Shown here piece after piece: positions 1-7,919 of a DNA stretch of 36,830 nucleotides (position 1 is its first letter; each line of letters starts with the position of its first letter). Source of the DNA: Lachnospiraceae bacterium. GTDB taxonomy: Bacteria > Bacillota > Clostridia > Lachnospirales > Lachnospiraceae. The stretch lies in contig JAJBTQ010000016.1 in NCBI GenBank assembly GCA_020860755.1, forward strand, positions 1 through 36,830, given 5' to 3'. The translations under genes and the position numbers were made by a program. The notes beneath the pieces are model-generated. The model saw nothing but the letters and a program-made list of their open reading frames with translations. It was not told where the DNA came from and ran no database searches.

Positions 1-98
1 TAAAAAAAACATACCAAACCAAGGGGGAATATCTGATAAAATTGTAAATGATCGACGGAACAATATCCAAAAACAAATAAAAAAAGGAGGAGTAAAAC

Positions 99-1136
99 AT
101 GAATTCAATGGAACGAGTGGTTATGACTTTAAACCACCAGGAAGCTGACCGGGTGCCGGTATATCCGATTATTGCCGGTGCGGCCAGGAGACTCGTAAAT
201 GCCAGTTATGAGGACTGGTCGAAAGATGCCGATATCTGTGCCGAATCCATGATCCTGGCGCAGAAAGAGTTTGATCTGGACTGCATTGTCACATTGATCG
301 ACCTGTCTATTGAATGCACGGCATGGGGACAGGAACTGATCTATCCGGCAGATGAGGCGGCACACCCCAATTACAAAAACGTCGTGATTAATAGTCTGGA
401 CGATTATAAAAAGATCAAAAAAGTTGATTATCGTACCTGCGAGCGGATGATGATGCACATCGATGTCTGCAAAAAGATAGTGGAGGCTGCCAACGGAGAA
501 TATCCGGTTGTCGCCTTTGTGTTTGGACCGCTTGGCACGCTGTCCATGCTGCGCAATCAGCAGGATATGTACATGGATATCTTTGATGACCCGGATACGG
601 TTAGAGAGGCAGCGGCTGAAATTAACCAGACTTTAAAAGAGTATTCGACAGCCATCATGGAGACCGGCGTTCAGGGAATTATGTATGATACGCTGTTTTC
701 ATCCGGTTCCATTATGAGTAAGGATATGTGGGATGACATGGAAGGAGCTCTGGTTCAGGAGCTCGCGGAGCATGTACACGGAATGGGTGGTCTTGTCATG
801 ATTCATAACTGTGGCGACAAGATCTATTTTGACAAACAGATCGAACGTATGCACCCGGAGGGAATTTCGTTCCTGTATCCGCCCGATGACTGCAAAGATT
901 TTGTGGAATGCAAGGAGAAATATGGCGATAAGACCACACTGATCGGTGCGGTTCCTCCGACCAATGTCGTGTTTGGAGATGATGAAACCTGGGAAAAACT
1001 CTGCAAGGAGCAGACTGACATCATGAAGAAAGACGGCGGGTTCATGCTTGCAACGGGCTGTGAGTATCCGGCGAATGCCGATTTTGATCGTGCCCGGAAA
1101 ATGGTAGAGATCGCCAAAACATACGGAAAATACTAA
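99..1136 (+). CDS. UroD-superfamily corrinoid methyltransferase-like protein (MtaA/MtbA type)
   Basis: A 345-residue protein of the uroporphyrinogen decarboxylase superfamily. Its N-terminus (MERVVMTLNHQEADRVPVYP) has the usual opening of MtaA/MtbA-like proteins. It lacks the RQAGRY motif expected near the N-terminus of true HemE. It carries H236-N-C238-G and a C-terminal TGC321E motif, matching the His-X-Cys...Cys zinc ligands of methylcobamide methyltransferases. In that group the zinc activates a thiol or other acceptor for methyl transfer from a methyl-corrinoid. The start is well supported by AGGAGG about nine bases upstream. The likely role, inferred from family and motif, is methyl transfer between a corrinoid protein and an acceptor; the actual substrate cannot be told. 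No corrinoid-binding protein is adjacent within the window. It lies just upstream of a second similar gene and the B12 operon. Confidence 0.8.
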   Translation: MNSMERVVMTLNHQEADRVPVYPIIAGAARRLVNASYEDWSKDADICAESMILAQKEFDLDCIVTLIDLSIECTAWGQELIYPADEAAHPNYKNVVINSLDDYKKIKKVDYRTCERMMMHIDVCKKIVEAANGEYPVVAFVFGPLGTLSMLRNQQDMYMDIFDDPDTVREAAAEINQTLKEYSTAIMETGVQGIMYDTLFSSGSIMSKDMWDDMEGALVQELAEHVHGMGGLVMIHNCGDKIYFDKQIERMHPEGISFLYPPDDCKDFVECKEKYGDKTTLIGAVPPTNVVFGDDETWEKLCKEQTDIMKKDGGFMLATGCEYPANADFDRARKMVEIAKTYGKY

Positions 1137-1210
1137 AAATACCCACCACTCTGCTTCCGGGAGGGCCTGCCGCTTTCGCAAAAGCTATAGCCAGAGTAGG
1201 TAAATAATCC

Positions 1211-1239
1211 TTGATAAAGTAAAAAGTAAAAAGTATTGT
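1211..1239 (+). promoter_or_regulatory. Predicted sigma-70/A promoter for the second UroD-like gene
   Basis: TTGATA (1211-1216) and TATTGT (1234-1239) are separated by exactly 17 bases in an AT-rich stretch between the two UroD-like genes. The start site would fall near 1246, about 100 bases before the coding start. I see no convincing intrinsic terminator after the preceding gene, so read-through is also possible. Confidence 0.45.
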
Positions 1240-1344
1240 ATTTATTTAAAGAAAGTGTTAAATCCTCCCGGAAAAATATCTTATAATTTTCATACCACGT
1301 TTGTTTAAGCAAAACGGGCAGACAGAGAGAGGAGAATGAAAATT

Positions 1345-2358
1345 ATGACAAGAAATATGATGGAGTGGGTAGACAGTATACTGGCGGAAGAACAAAAAAA
1401 GGGATTTCTGGTACTCTCCTTTCCGGCGATCCAAAAGATGGGGATCACCGTGAAGGATCTGATCGCCTCGAGCGATCTGCAGGCTCAGGCCATGAAGATC
1501 GTTGCAGACTCCACCCCGGAGGCCGCGGCGTCGGTCAGCATGATGGATCTGTCTCTGGAGGCAGAGGCATTCGGATCCACCGTACATTTCTCGGATGGTG
1601 AGGTGCCGACGGTAACCGGAAGCATTGTGAATTCCGAAGAAGACGCGGATGCGCTTGAAGTGCCGGAGATCGGTGCGGGGCGAACCCAGATATATATTGA
1701 CGCGCTTGGGAAGGCAGTACAGCTGATCACAGATCGTCCCGTGTTTGCCGGCGTGATCGGGCCGTTTTCGCTGGCCGGCCGGCTGATGGATGTCTCGGAA
1801 GCCATGATCTACTGTTACGATGAGCCGGATATGGTGCACACCGTGCTGGAAAAAGTATCCGATTTTACCATTAAGTATATCAACGAATATAAGGCAGTCG
1901 GAGCGAACGGCGTTGTTATGGCAGAGCCCCTGGCAGGCCTGCTGTCTCCGGCTCTGGAGGAAGAATTTTCCTGTGACTATGTGAAAAAGATCGTAAATGC
2001 CACACAGGAAGATGATTTCCTTGTTGTTTATCACAATTGTGGAAACTGTACGGTCAAGCAGATCGAATCGATCGCATCAAACGGCTGCCGCATGCTTCAC
2101 TTCGGGAACGCGATCGACATGGCGGACATGATGCCGAAGGTGCCATCCAATATCATTGCCATGGGTAATGTAGATCCGGCAGGCCAGTTCCGCAACGGAA
2201 CGCCGGAATCCGTGAAGGAGGAGACCATCCGGCTGATGGAGAAATGTGCTTCCTATCCGAACTTTGTTCCCTCTTCGGGCTGCGACATACCGCCGCTCTC
2301 CAGCTGGGACAACATTATGGCGTTCTTTGATGGGCTGAACACATTTTACGCGGGTTAA
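1345..2358 (+). CDS. UroD-superfamily corrinoid methyltransferase-like protein (MtaA/MtbA type)
   Basis: A protein of about 337 residues from the same superfamily as the gene at 99-1136, clearly diverged from it. Two in-frame ATGs are possible. GGAG at 1331-1334 is only one base from ATG 1336 but about ten bases from ATG 1345, so I choose 1345 (MTRNMMEWVD). Metal-ligand motifs are H230-N-C232-G and SGC313DIPP, the HXC...C pattern of MtaA/MtbA-like methylcobamide methyltransferases. HemE signature residues near the N-terminus are absent. Family membership is seen; methyl transfer to or from a corrinoid is inferred from the motif. The substrate is unknown. It ends about 40 bases before the promoter of the riboswitch-controlled B12 operon. 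Confidence 0.8.
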   Translation: MTRNMMEWVDSILAEEQKKGFLVLSFPAIQKMGITVKDLIASSDLQAQAMKIVADSTPEAAASVSMMDLSLEAEAFGSTVHFSDGEVPTVTGSIVNSEEDADALEVPEIGAGRTQIYIDALGKAVQLITDRPVFAGVIGPFSLAGRLMDVSEAMIYCYDEPDMVHTVLEKVSDFTIKYINEYKAVGANGVVMAEPLAGLLSPALEEEFSCDYVKKIVNATQEDDFLVVYHNCGNCTVKQIESIASNGCRMLHFGNAIDMADMMPKVPSNIIAMGNVDPAGQFRNGTPESVKEETIRLMEKCASYPNFVPSSGCDIPPLSSWDNIMAFFDGLNTFYAG

Positions 2359-2400
2359 ATGTCCCGGGCATATGTTGTGGCTGCTGTTTTTTATAGGTGG

Positions 2401-2429
2401 TTGCGGCTGCCTGTGGGACATGATATAAT
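2401..2429 (+). promoter_or_regulatory. Promoter of the cobalamin operon
   Basis: TTGCGG (2401-2406), a 17-base spacer and a perfect TATAAT (2424-2429) lie just upstream of the riboswitch aptamer. The predicted start near 2436 leaves about 17 bases before the first aptamer stem. This is the only strong promoter I see ahead of the long + strand operon. Confidence 0.7.
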
Positions 2430-2452
2430 TTTCTACACAATTTAATATGATT

Positions 2453-2655
2453 TCAGCAGGTGTCGGATGAGACAAAAGCGGCTTATCCGGTGAAAAGGGA
2501 AACAGGTGAAAGTCCTGTACGAACTCGTCACTGTAATCAGGGAGTATCTGCCGAATGCCACTGGGAAACTGGGAAGGCGGCGTGATATGATAATCTGTAA
2601 GCCAGGAGACCTGCCTGCTGATGTACGGGGACTTCGGTTCCGGGCCACGAGTAAC
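2453..2655 (+). promoter_or_regulatory. Cobalamin (B12) riboswitch
   Basis: The closing stem is TCAGCAGG (2453-2460) paired with CCTGCTGA (2614-2621). Inside it are the conserved core GGGAAACAGGTGAAAGTCCTG (2497-2517), the GCCACTGGGAAACTGGGAAGGC segment (about 2557-2578) and the B12 box AAGCCAGGAGACCTGCCT (2599-2616). Bases to about 2655 probably supply the kissing-loop partner. It ends in an intrinsic terminator, so B12 binding is expected to stop transcription early. The 454-base gap between the flanking genes (2359-2812) is explained by the promoter, this element, the terminator and a ribosome binding site. Confidence 0.95.
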
Positions 2656-2682
2656 TGGTTGTACTTTTCAGATGAGCTCATG

Positions 2683-2713
2683 ACCCATTTGCCAACATGG
2701 CAAATGGGTTTTT
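2683..2713 (+). terminator. Intrinsic terminator of the B12 riboswitch
   Basis: An 11-bp perfect stem, ACCCATTTGCC (2683-2693) with GGCAAATGGGT (2699-2709), has a five-base loop and is followed by a T run (2709-2713). It sits about 60 bases after the aptamer and 100 bases before the first gene. This is the layout of a transcription-attenuating expression platform. Confidence 0.9.
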
Positions 2714-2812
2714 GTGCCTTAATCTGCCATACTTCTTTGGTGTCGGCACCGCAATTCCCATATGGTGCAAAGAAAACCAGTGAAAAAGACACCAGAAAAA
2801 GGAGGAAAAAGG

Positions 2813-4480
2813 ATGAAAAAAAGATTATTGGTGACATTGCTTTCCGTGACCACCGCTGCGCTGCTGTTAGCGGGCTGCGGATCGAGCAGCTCGACTGACA
2901 CTGCCGAGGCGGATGCCGATGCCACGGAAGACGCTGTGGTTGAAGTCAGTGTCGAGGTAGAGCCGGCGACTGAGGAAGCGGAAGCGGGGGATGATCAGGA
3001 GGCCGCAGATCACGTGGCAGACTTGATCGACGCGATCTATGTCCAGGAATGGACGCCTGAGACATGGGATCAGTGCGAGGAGGCAAAGTCCGCCTGGGAT
3101 GCGCTGACAGATGAGCAAAAAGAGATGGTGGAAGGCGAGGAGGCCGATCCGGAGTACTTCGGAAGAGACACGGGAGATGCCTCTTTGGACGATCCGCGCA
3201 ATCAGGACGACATTGGCGAGAATGAGCTGCTGGTCGTAAGCTTCGGCACCTCGTTCAACGACAGTCGTGCCACCGACATCAAAGGAGTTGAGGATGCGCT
3301 GCAGGAGGCATATCCGGACTGGTCCGTGCGCAGGGCGTTCACGGCGCAGATCATCATCAACCATGTCTATGCGCGTGACGGCGAACAGATCGACAACGTG
3401 GATCAGGCATTGCAGCGTGCAGTTGACAATGGCGTAAAGAATCTCGTGATCCAGCCCACACATCTGATGCACGGCGCGGAGTACGACGAGCTGATGGAAG
3501 CGGTAGATGAGTATGCGGATCAGTTTGAGACCGTTGTGGTTGCAGAGCCGCTTCTCGGTGAGGTTGGCGACGATGCGACGGCTGTCAATGAAGACAAGCA
3601 GGCAGTTGCGCAGGATGTCGTTGCGGCGGCGGTGGATTCTTCCGATTATGACAGCCTGGATGCTATGGCGGAGGATGGCACTGCGCTTGTCCTTATGGGA
3701 CACGGCACTTCCCATGAAGCCAATATCTCTTACACCCAGATGCAGGCAGAGATGGAAGACCTCGGCTATGCCAATGTCTTTATCGGTACCGTAGAGGGAG
3801 AGCCCGAAGGGACTTCCTGCGAAGAGATCATCGACAAAGTCCACGAAGCGGGATACACGAATGTAATCCTTCGTCCGCTCATGGTGGTGGCCGGCGATCA
3901 TGCCAACAATGACATGGCCGGGTTAGATGACGACTCCTGGCTCAGCATGTTTGAGGCATCCGGCTACTTTGATAGTGTAGAGGTACAGATCGAAGGCATG
4001 GGCCGGATTCCGGATATTGAAGAGATCTATATCTCCCATACCGGAGCGGCTATGAACGGAGAGACACCCGCTGTCAGTTCTGAGAGTTCGGAAGAATCTT
4101 CCGAGGCTGAGCTTGAGGACGGCGAGTACACTGCAACTTTTAACACAGACAGTTCCATGTTTCATGTCAATGAGGCACTCGACGGTAAGGTTACCCTTAC
4201 CGTCGAGAACGGACAGATGACAGCGCACGTCCCGCTCGTCTCCAAGAACATCGTAAACGTGTTTTACGGGACTGCGGAAGATGCGCAGAAGGACGGCGCG
4301 GACTTGATCGAACCTACCGAGGACACGATCGATTACGGTGACGGCACGACGGATGAAGTATACGCGTTTGATATTCCCGTGCCGGCCCTCGACGACGAGT
4401 ATGATGTCGCGATCATCGGAACCAAGGGTAAATGGTATGACCACAAAGTAAGCGTTACTGATCCCGAGCCGGCCAAATAG
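2813..4480 (+). CDS. Lipoprotein-anchored CbiK-type chelatase with C-terminal NEAT-like domain
   Basis: A 555-residue protein. I choose ATG 2813 because GGAGG (2801-2805) precedes it and it begins a lipoprotein signal, MKKRLL...LLLAGC with Cys22 as lipidation site. Residues about 60-110 form a short helical segment (VADLIDAIYV...WDALTDEQKEMV) of a type common in Gram-positive surface proteins. Residues about 137-415 are a CbiK-family sirohydrochlorin cobaltochelatase core, with GH297GTSHEA and AGDH363ANND matching the two metal-ligand histidines of Salmonella CbiK (H145/H207). A Ser/Glu linker (about 417-432) leads to a beta-rich domain (433-555; DGEYTATF ... GKWYDHKVSV) resembling NEAT/iron-transport-associated domains. 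Family and localisation are well supported. What an extracytoplasmic chelatase acts on is unknown; periplasmic CbiK proteins are known in Desulfovibrio. It is first in the riboswitch-controlled operon and precedes an ABC importer. Confidence 0.88.
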   Translation: MKKRLLVTLLSVTTAALLLAGCGSSSSTDTAEADADATEDAVVEVSVEVEPATEEAEAGDDQEAADHVADLIDAIYVQEWTPETWDQCEEAKSAWDALTDEQKEMVEGEEADPEYFGRDTGDASLDDPRNQDDIGENELLVVSFGTSFNDSRATDIKGVEDALQEAYPDWSVRRAFTAQIIINHVYARDGEQIDNVDQALQRAVDNGVKNLVIQPTHLMHGAEYDELMEAVDEYADQFETVVVAEPLLGEVGDDATAVNEDKQAVAQDVVAAAVDSSDYDSLDAMAEDGTALVLMGHGTSHEANISYTQMQAEMEDLGYANVFIGTVEGEPEGTSCEEIIDKVHEAGYTNVILRPLMVVAGDHANNDMAGLDDDSWLSMFEASGYFDSVEVQIEGMGRIPDIEEIYISHTGAAMNGETPAVSSESSEESSEAELEDGEYTATFNTDSSMFHVNEALDGKVTLTVENGQMTAHVPLVSKNIVNVFYGTAEDAQKDGADLIEPTEDTIDYGDGTTDEVYAFDIPVPALDDEYDVAIIGTKGKWYDHKVSVTDPEPAK

Positions 4481-4502
4481 GAATTTATCAGGGAGAAACA
4501 GG

Positions 4503-4931
4503 ATGGAAAACGGAGAGTACACGATAGAAGTTTCGATGGAAGGCGGAACCGGAAGAGCGTCGATCACCTCTCCGACGACTTTGATCGTGGAGGATGGTTC
4601 CGCTACCGCCGAGATCGAGTGGAGCAGCCCAAACTATGACTATATGATAGTTGATGGGGAGACTTATCTTCCGGTAAATGATGAGGGAAATTCCGTATTT
4701 GAGATCCCGGTTTCTGGATTTGATGAAGAGATGACCGTGGTGGCCGACACGACAGCTATGAGCGTGCCTCATGAGATTACATACACGTTGGTATTTGACT
4801 CCTCTTCTATGCAGGAAACAGGTGGCGCCGGTGTTTCGGCTAATGAGACTGCTTTAACCATCGTAGTGGCGGTTGTGGTTGTTGTAGTGATATTGCTGGT
4901 GTATCGAAACTTTAGGAAGAAACGAATATGA
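4503..4931 (+). CDS. Small NEAT-like membrane protein (no signal peptide)
   Basis: A 142-residue protein made of one beta-rich domain (about residues 2-100; NGEYTIEV ... WSSPNYDYMIVDG ... FEIPV) and a C-terminal transmembrane helix (about 112-135) with a basic tail, RNFRKKRI. By eye roughly half of the domain is identical to the protein at 25397-25951. The layout resembles a NEAT domain; the late HEITY stretch aligns with the YxxxY heme-ligand region, with His in the first position. This assignment is my inference and needs a profile search. Unlike its paralogue it has no N-terminal signal peptide, and no upstream in-frame ATG supplies one, so topology is uncertain. It starts 22 bases after the lipoprotein chelatase and overlaps the next gene by ATGA, suggesting translational coupling. 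Confidence 0.7.
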   Translation: MENGEYTIEVSMEGGTGRASITSPTTLIVEDGSATAEIEWSSPNYDYMIVDGETYLPVNDEGNSVFEIPVSGFDEEMTVVADTTAMSVPHEITYTLVFDSSSMQETGGAGVSANETALTIVVAVVVVVVILLVYRNFRKKRI

Positions 4932-6082
4932 ATGGTTGGAAATGGAAGACACTTTCTTTTTGGTTAATACCGATCTTATTATTGACATCCTGCGGATCCT
5001 CTCAGGGTGTCATTCGTGACTCTGAGCGCTGGAATATCAGCAAAGAGCTGGAATATGAATCGAGCATGGAGCTTCAATATGCCACAGAATTTTCTGTGGA
5101 TTACTATACGAATGGAGCAGCCCTGATCTGTACGGCGGATGACAGCCGTTTTTTGGTCCTTCCCGAGGGAGAAGAGACCCCGGATGACTTAGACGAGGAC
5201 ATTGTGACGCTTACCGCTCCGCTTTCTGACATCTATCTGGCGGGCACGGCAGTCATGGATATGTTCCGCGCCATGGACGGCATTGGAGCGATCAGCCTGT
5301 CCAGCCAGGAGGAGGATTCCTGGTACATTGAAGCCGCGAGAGAGGCGATGGAGGACGGGCAGATCGAGTACGCGGGCAAGTACAGCGCACCGGACTATGA
5401 GAAGATCCTTTCTTCCGGATGCCGTCTGGCCATCGAATCCACGATGATCGAGCACACACCGGAGGTCAAGGAGGAGTTGATCAGCCTGGGGGTCCCGGTA
5501 TTGGTGGATTATTCCAGCTATGAGGAGCACCCTCTGGGACGCAGCGAATGGGTTAAGCTTTACGGAACACTGATCGGACACGAGGAAGAAGCGAAAGCGG
5601 CCTTCGATGCGCAGGTGGCTGCCATGGATTCGGTGGCAGGGGATGAGCCGACCGGAAAAACGGTCGCGTTTTTCTATATCACGACAAACGGAGCGGTCAA
5701 CGTGCGCAAAACGCAGGATTATGTGCCAAAGATGATCGAGATCGCCGGCGGCACTTATATCTTCCCGGATCTCGGGGACGACAGCGCTTCGACATCCATG
5801 AACATGCAGATGGAAGAGTTCTATGCCGAGGCAAAGGACGCAGACTATCTCGTTTATAACAGTACCATAGAGGGAGAGTTAAACTCCCTGGAGGATCTTT
5901 TGGACTTAAGCGGTGTATTGGCGGATTTTAAGGCCGTTCAGGACGGAAATGTCTGGTGTATGGGACAAAACATGTATCAGGATTCCATGGAAACCGGCAC
6001 GGTGATCCAGGATTTTCACACCATGCTGACAGTGGAGGATGCCACAGATGACGACTTCACCTACCTCTACAAACTCGAATAG
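4928..6082 (+). CDS. ABC importer substrate-binding lipoprotein (BtuF/FepB-like)
   Basis: A 384-residue protein starting with a lipoprotein signal (MNGWKWKTLSFWLIPILLLTSC, Cys22). The body fits the class III periplasmic-binding-protein fold used by siderophore, heme and B12 importers: TAPLSDIYLAGTAVMDMFRAMDGI, an internal helix, then an IE...LGVPVLVDYSSYEEHPLGRSEWVKLYGTLIG segment and the C-terminal lobe (GKTVAFFYIT...). It overlaps the upstream NEAT-like gene by four bases and the downstream permease by about 35 bases. With the permease and ATPase it forms one importer. B12-riboswitch control points to a corrinoid, a cobalt complex or a tetrapyrrole as cargo, but the sequence does not decide between them. 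Confidence 0.88.
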   Translation: MNGWKWKTLSFWLIPILLLTSCGSSQGVIRDSERWNISKELEYESSMELQYATEFSVDYYTNGAALICTADDSRFLVLPEGEETPDDLDEDIVTLTAPLSDIYLAGTAVMDMFRAMDGIGAISLSSQEEDSWYIEAAREAMEDGQIEYAGKYSAPDYEKILSSGCRLAIESTMIEHTPEVKEELISLGVPVLVDYSSYEEHPLGRSEWVKLYGTLIGHEEEAKAAFDAQVAAMDSVAGDEPTGKTVAFFYITTNGAVNVRKTQDYVPKMIEIAGGTYIFPDLGDDSASTSMNMQMEEFYAEAKDADYLVYNSTIEGELNSLEDLLDLSGVLADFKAVQDGNVWCMGQNMYQDSMETGTVIQDFHTMLTVEDATDDDFTYLYKLE

Positions 6083-7094
6083 AAGATTCCGATATACGAT
6101 CGCCTTTATCATCCTGGCGGTTCTCGTGGTGGTCATGCTCATCGTGAACATCTGTCTCGGAAGCGTCCGGATCCCTTTAGCGGAGCTGAGCAAGGTCTTC
6201 TTTGGGAATAGCCAGGATATCACGGCCTCACAGATCGTGTGGGAGATCCGGATGCCAAGGGCTTTTGCCGCCCTGATCCTGGGCGGAGCGCTTGCTCTTT
6301 CCGGCTATTTGCTGCAGACGTTTTTCCACAACCCCATTGCCGGGCCGTTCGTGCTCGGGATCTCATCCGGGGCAAAGCTGGTCGTTGCCCTGGTGATGGT
6401 TTATTTTGTTGGGCGGGCCATGCATATGAGCTCTTTCGTGATGATCCTGGCGGCGTTCGTGGGAGCCATGATCTCAATGGGCTTTGTGCTGTTGATCTCC
6501 AGAAAAGTCTCAAGCATCGCAATGCTGATCGTCGGCGGGGTGATGATCGGATACATCTGCAATGCAATCACGGATTTCGTTGTCACATTCGCGGACGATT
6601 CCAACATTGTCAACCTTCATAACTGGTCCCTCGGCAGCTTTTCCGGCATTACCTGGGACAATGTCGCCGTGATGGCCGTGGTGTGTCTGGCTTCTTTTGT
6701 CGTGATCTTTTTCATGGCGAAGCCGATCAGTGCCTATCAGCTCGGTGAGACCTATGCGGTGGATATGGGCGTCAACGTCAGACTGCTTCGGGTGCTGCTG
6801 GTGCTGTTTTCCAGTATTCTGGCCGCCTGTGTAACGGCATTTGCCGGACCGATCTCCTTTGTGGGGATGGCGGTCCCGCATCTGGTTAAATTCCTGTTTA
6901 AAACGGCGAAGCCGTTGGTCATGATCCCGGCCTGTTTCCTGGGCGGAGCAGTTTTTTGTCTGTTCTGTGACCTGCTGGCAAGACTGGTGTTTGCCCCGAC
7001 AGAACTCTCCATCAGCACGGTGACGGCGGTGTTTGGTGCTCCGGTCGTGATCGTGGTCATGCTGCGAAGACAGACGGTGCGAAACGAACAATAA
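6048..7094 (+). CDS. ABC importer permease, FecCD/BtuC family
   Basis: A highly hydrophobic protein of about 348 residues with 9-10 predicted membrane helices and family motifs RMPRAFAALILGGALALSGYLLQ, NPIAGPFVLGISSGA and GPISFVGMAVPHLVK. Two starts are possible. GGAGG (6034-6038) directly abuts ATG 6039 but is nine bases from ATG 6048, so I prefer 6048. It overlaps the end of the binding-protein gene. Only one permease gene is present, consistent with the homodimer used by BtuC-type importers. It would carry the ligand delivered by the lipoprotein at 4928-6082. Confidence 0.92.
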   Translation: MTTSPTSTNSNRRFRYTIAFIILAVLVVVMLIVNICLGSVRIPLAELSKVFFGNSQDITASQIVWEIRMPRAFAALILGGALALSGYLLQTFFHNPIAGPFVLGISSGAKLVVALVMVYFVGRAMHMSSFVMILAAFVGAMISMGFVLLISRKVSSIAMLIVGGVMIGYICNAITDFVVTFADDSNIVNLHNWSLGSFSGITWDNVAVMAVVCLASFVVIFFMAKPISAYQLGETYAVDMGVNVRLLRVLLVLFSSILAACVTAFAGPISFVGMAVPHLVKFLFKTAKPLVMIPACFLGGAVFCLFCDLLARLVFAPTELSISTVTAVFGAPVVIVVMLRRQTVRNEQ

Positions 7095-7119
7095 ACGAGG
7101 AAGGCGTTCGGAGGATCTC

Positions 7120-7899
7120 ATGGAACAGTATTTTTTCAGAACTGAACAGATGACAGTGGGATATGACGGAGTCCCGCTGATCAACAACATAGAGATGCAG
7201 GTCGAAAAGGGCGAGATCCTCACGCTGATCGGACCGAACGGGGCCGGAAAGTCCACGATCTTAAAGAGCATTTCCAGCCAGTTAAAGCTCCTCTCCGGCA
7301 CGGTGTATCTCGATCAGGAGTCGCTTTCTAAGATGCCGGACAATGAGCGGGCAAAACAGATGGCAGTTCTCTTAACGGACCGGGTGCGGCCGGAACTTAT
7401 GACCTGCGAGGATGTGGTGTCCATGGGACGTTATCCCTACACCGGTGCGCTGGGGCTTTTGACTGACGCGGATCGAGTGATCGTGAATAATGTGATGGAG
7501 CAGACCAACACACTGGAATTTAAGGAACGGGACTTTTTAAACACCAGTGACGGTCAGCGTCAGAGAGTGCTCCTGGCGAGAGCGCTCTGTCAGGAGCCGG
7601 ACATTCTGGTCTTAGATGAGCCCACTTCTTTTTTGGATATCCGCTATAAGCTGGAATTTATGGCTGTTTTAAAAAGGCTGACGAGGGAGCAGCATCTCGC
7701 AGTCGTCCTGTCGCTTCATGAGTTGGATCTGGCAGAACGGATCTCAGACAGGGTAATGTGCGTGAAGGGAGAATACATCGACCGCATCGGCACACCGAAG
7801 GAGATCTTTACGGAAGAATATATTGAGGAACTGTTTCATCTCTCAAAAGAGCTGTATGACTGGTATCGCGGAGACGAAAACAACGACATGATGTTTTAG
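7120..7899 (+). CDS. ABC importer ATPase (FepC/BtuD-like)
   Basis: A 259-residue ATP-binding subunit. Walker A is GPNGAGKST (from residue 38), Walker B is [12 protein letters not shown], and the H-loop sits in [16 protein letters not shown]. The ABC signature is unusual: [17 protein letters not shown] in place of LSGGQRQ. The C-terminus ([16 protein letters not shown]) is typical of FepC/BtuD-like proteins. GGAGG about six bases before the ATG supports the start. It is the third part of the importer encoded at 4928-7899. Likely cargo is a cobalt or iron chelate, corrinoid or tetrapyrrole. Confidence 0.9.
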   Translation: MEQYFFRTEQMTVGYDGVPLINNIEMQVEKGEILTLIGPNGAGKSTILKSISSQLKLLSGTVYLDQESLSKMPDNERAKQMAVLLTDRVRPELMTCEDVVSMGRYPYTGALGLLTDADRVIVNNVMEQTNTLEFKERDFLNTSDGQRQRVLLARALCQEPDILVLDEPTSFLDIRYKLEFMAVLKRLTREQHLAVVLSLHELDLAERISDRVMCVKGEYIDRIGTPKEIFTEEYIEELFHLSKELYDWYRGDENNDMMF

Positions 7900-7919
7900 A
7901 GAAAAAGGTGGCAAAAACG

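Noticed and set aside
1258-2034. Long - strand open frame opposite the second UroD-like gene
   Set aside because: His/Arg/Cys-rich translation without motifs; antisense artefact of GC-biased codon use.
99-2358. Calling the first two genes uroporphyrinogen decarboxylase (HemE)
   Set aside because: They lack the HemE RQAGRY motif and have HNC...GC zinc-ligand motifs of MtaA/MtbA-like methyltransferases.
2506-2898. A 130-codon open frame across the riboswitch and the start of the lipoprotein gene
   Set aside because: It overlaps the conserved riboswitch core and terminator and has no protein-family resemblance; the structured RNA explains the sequence.
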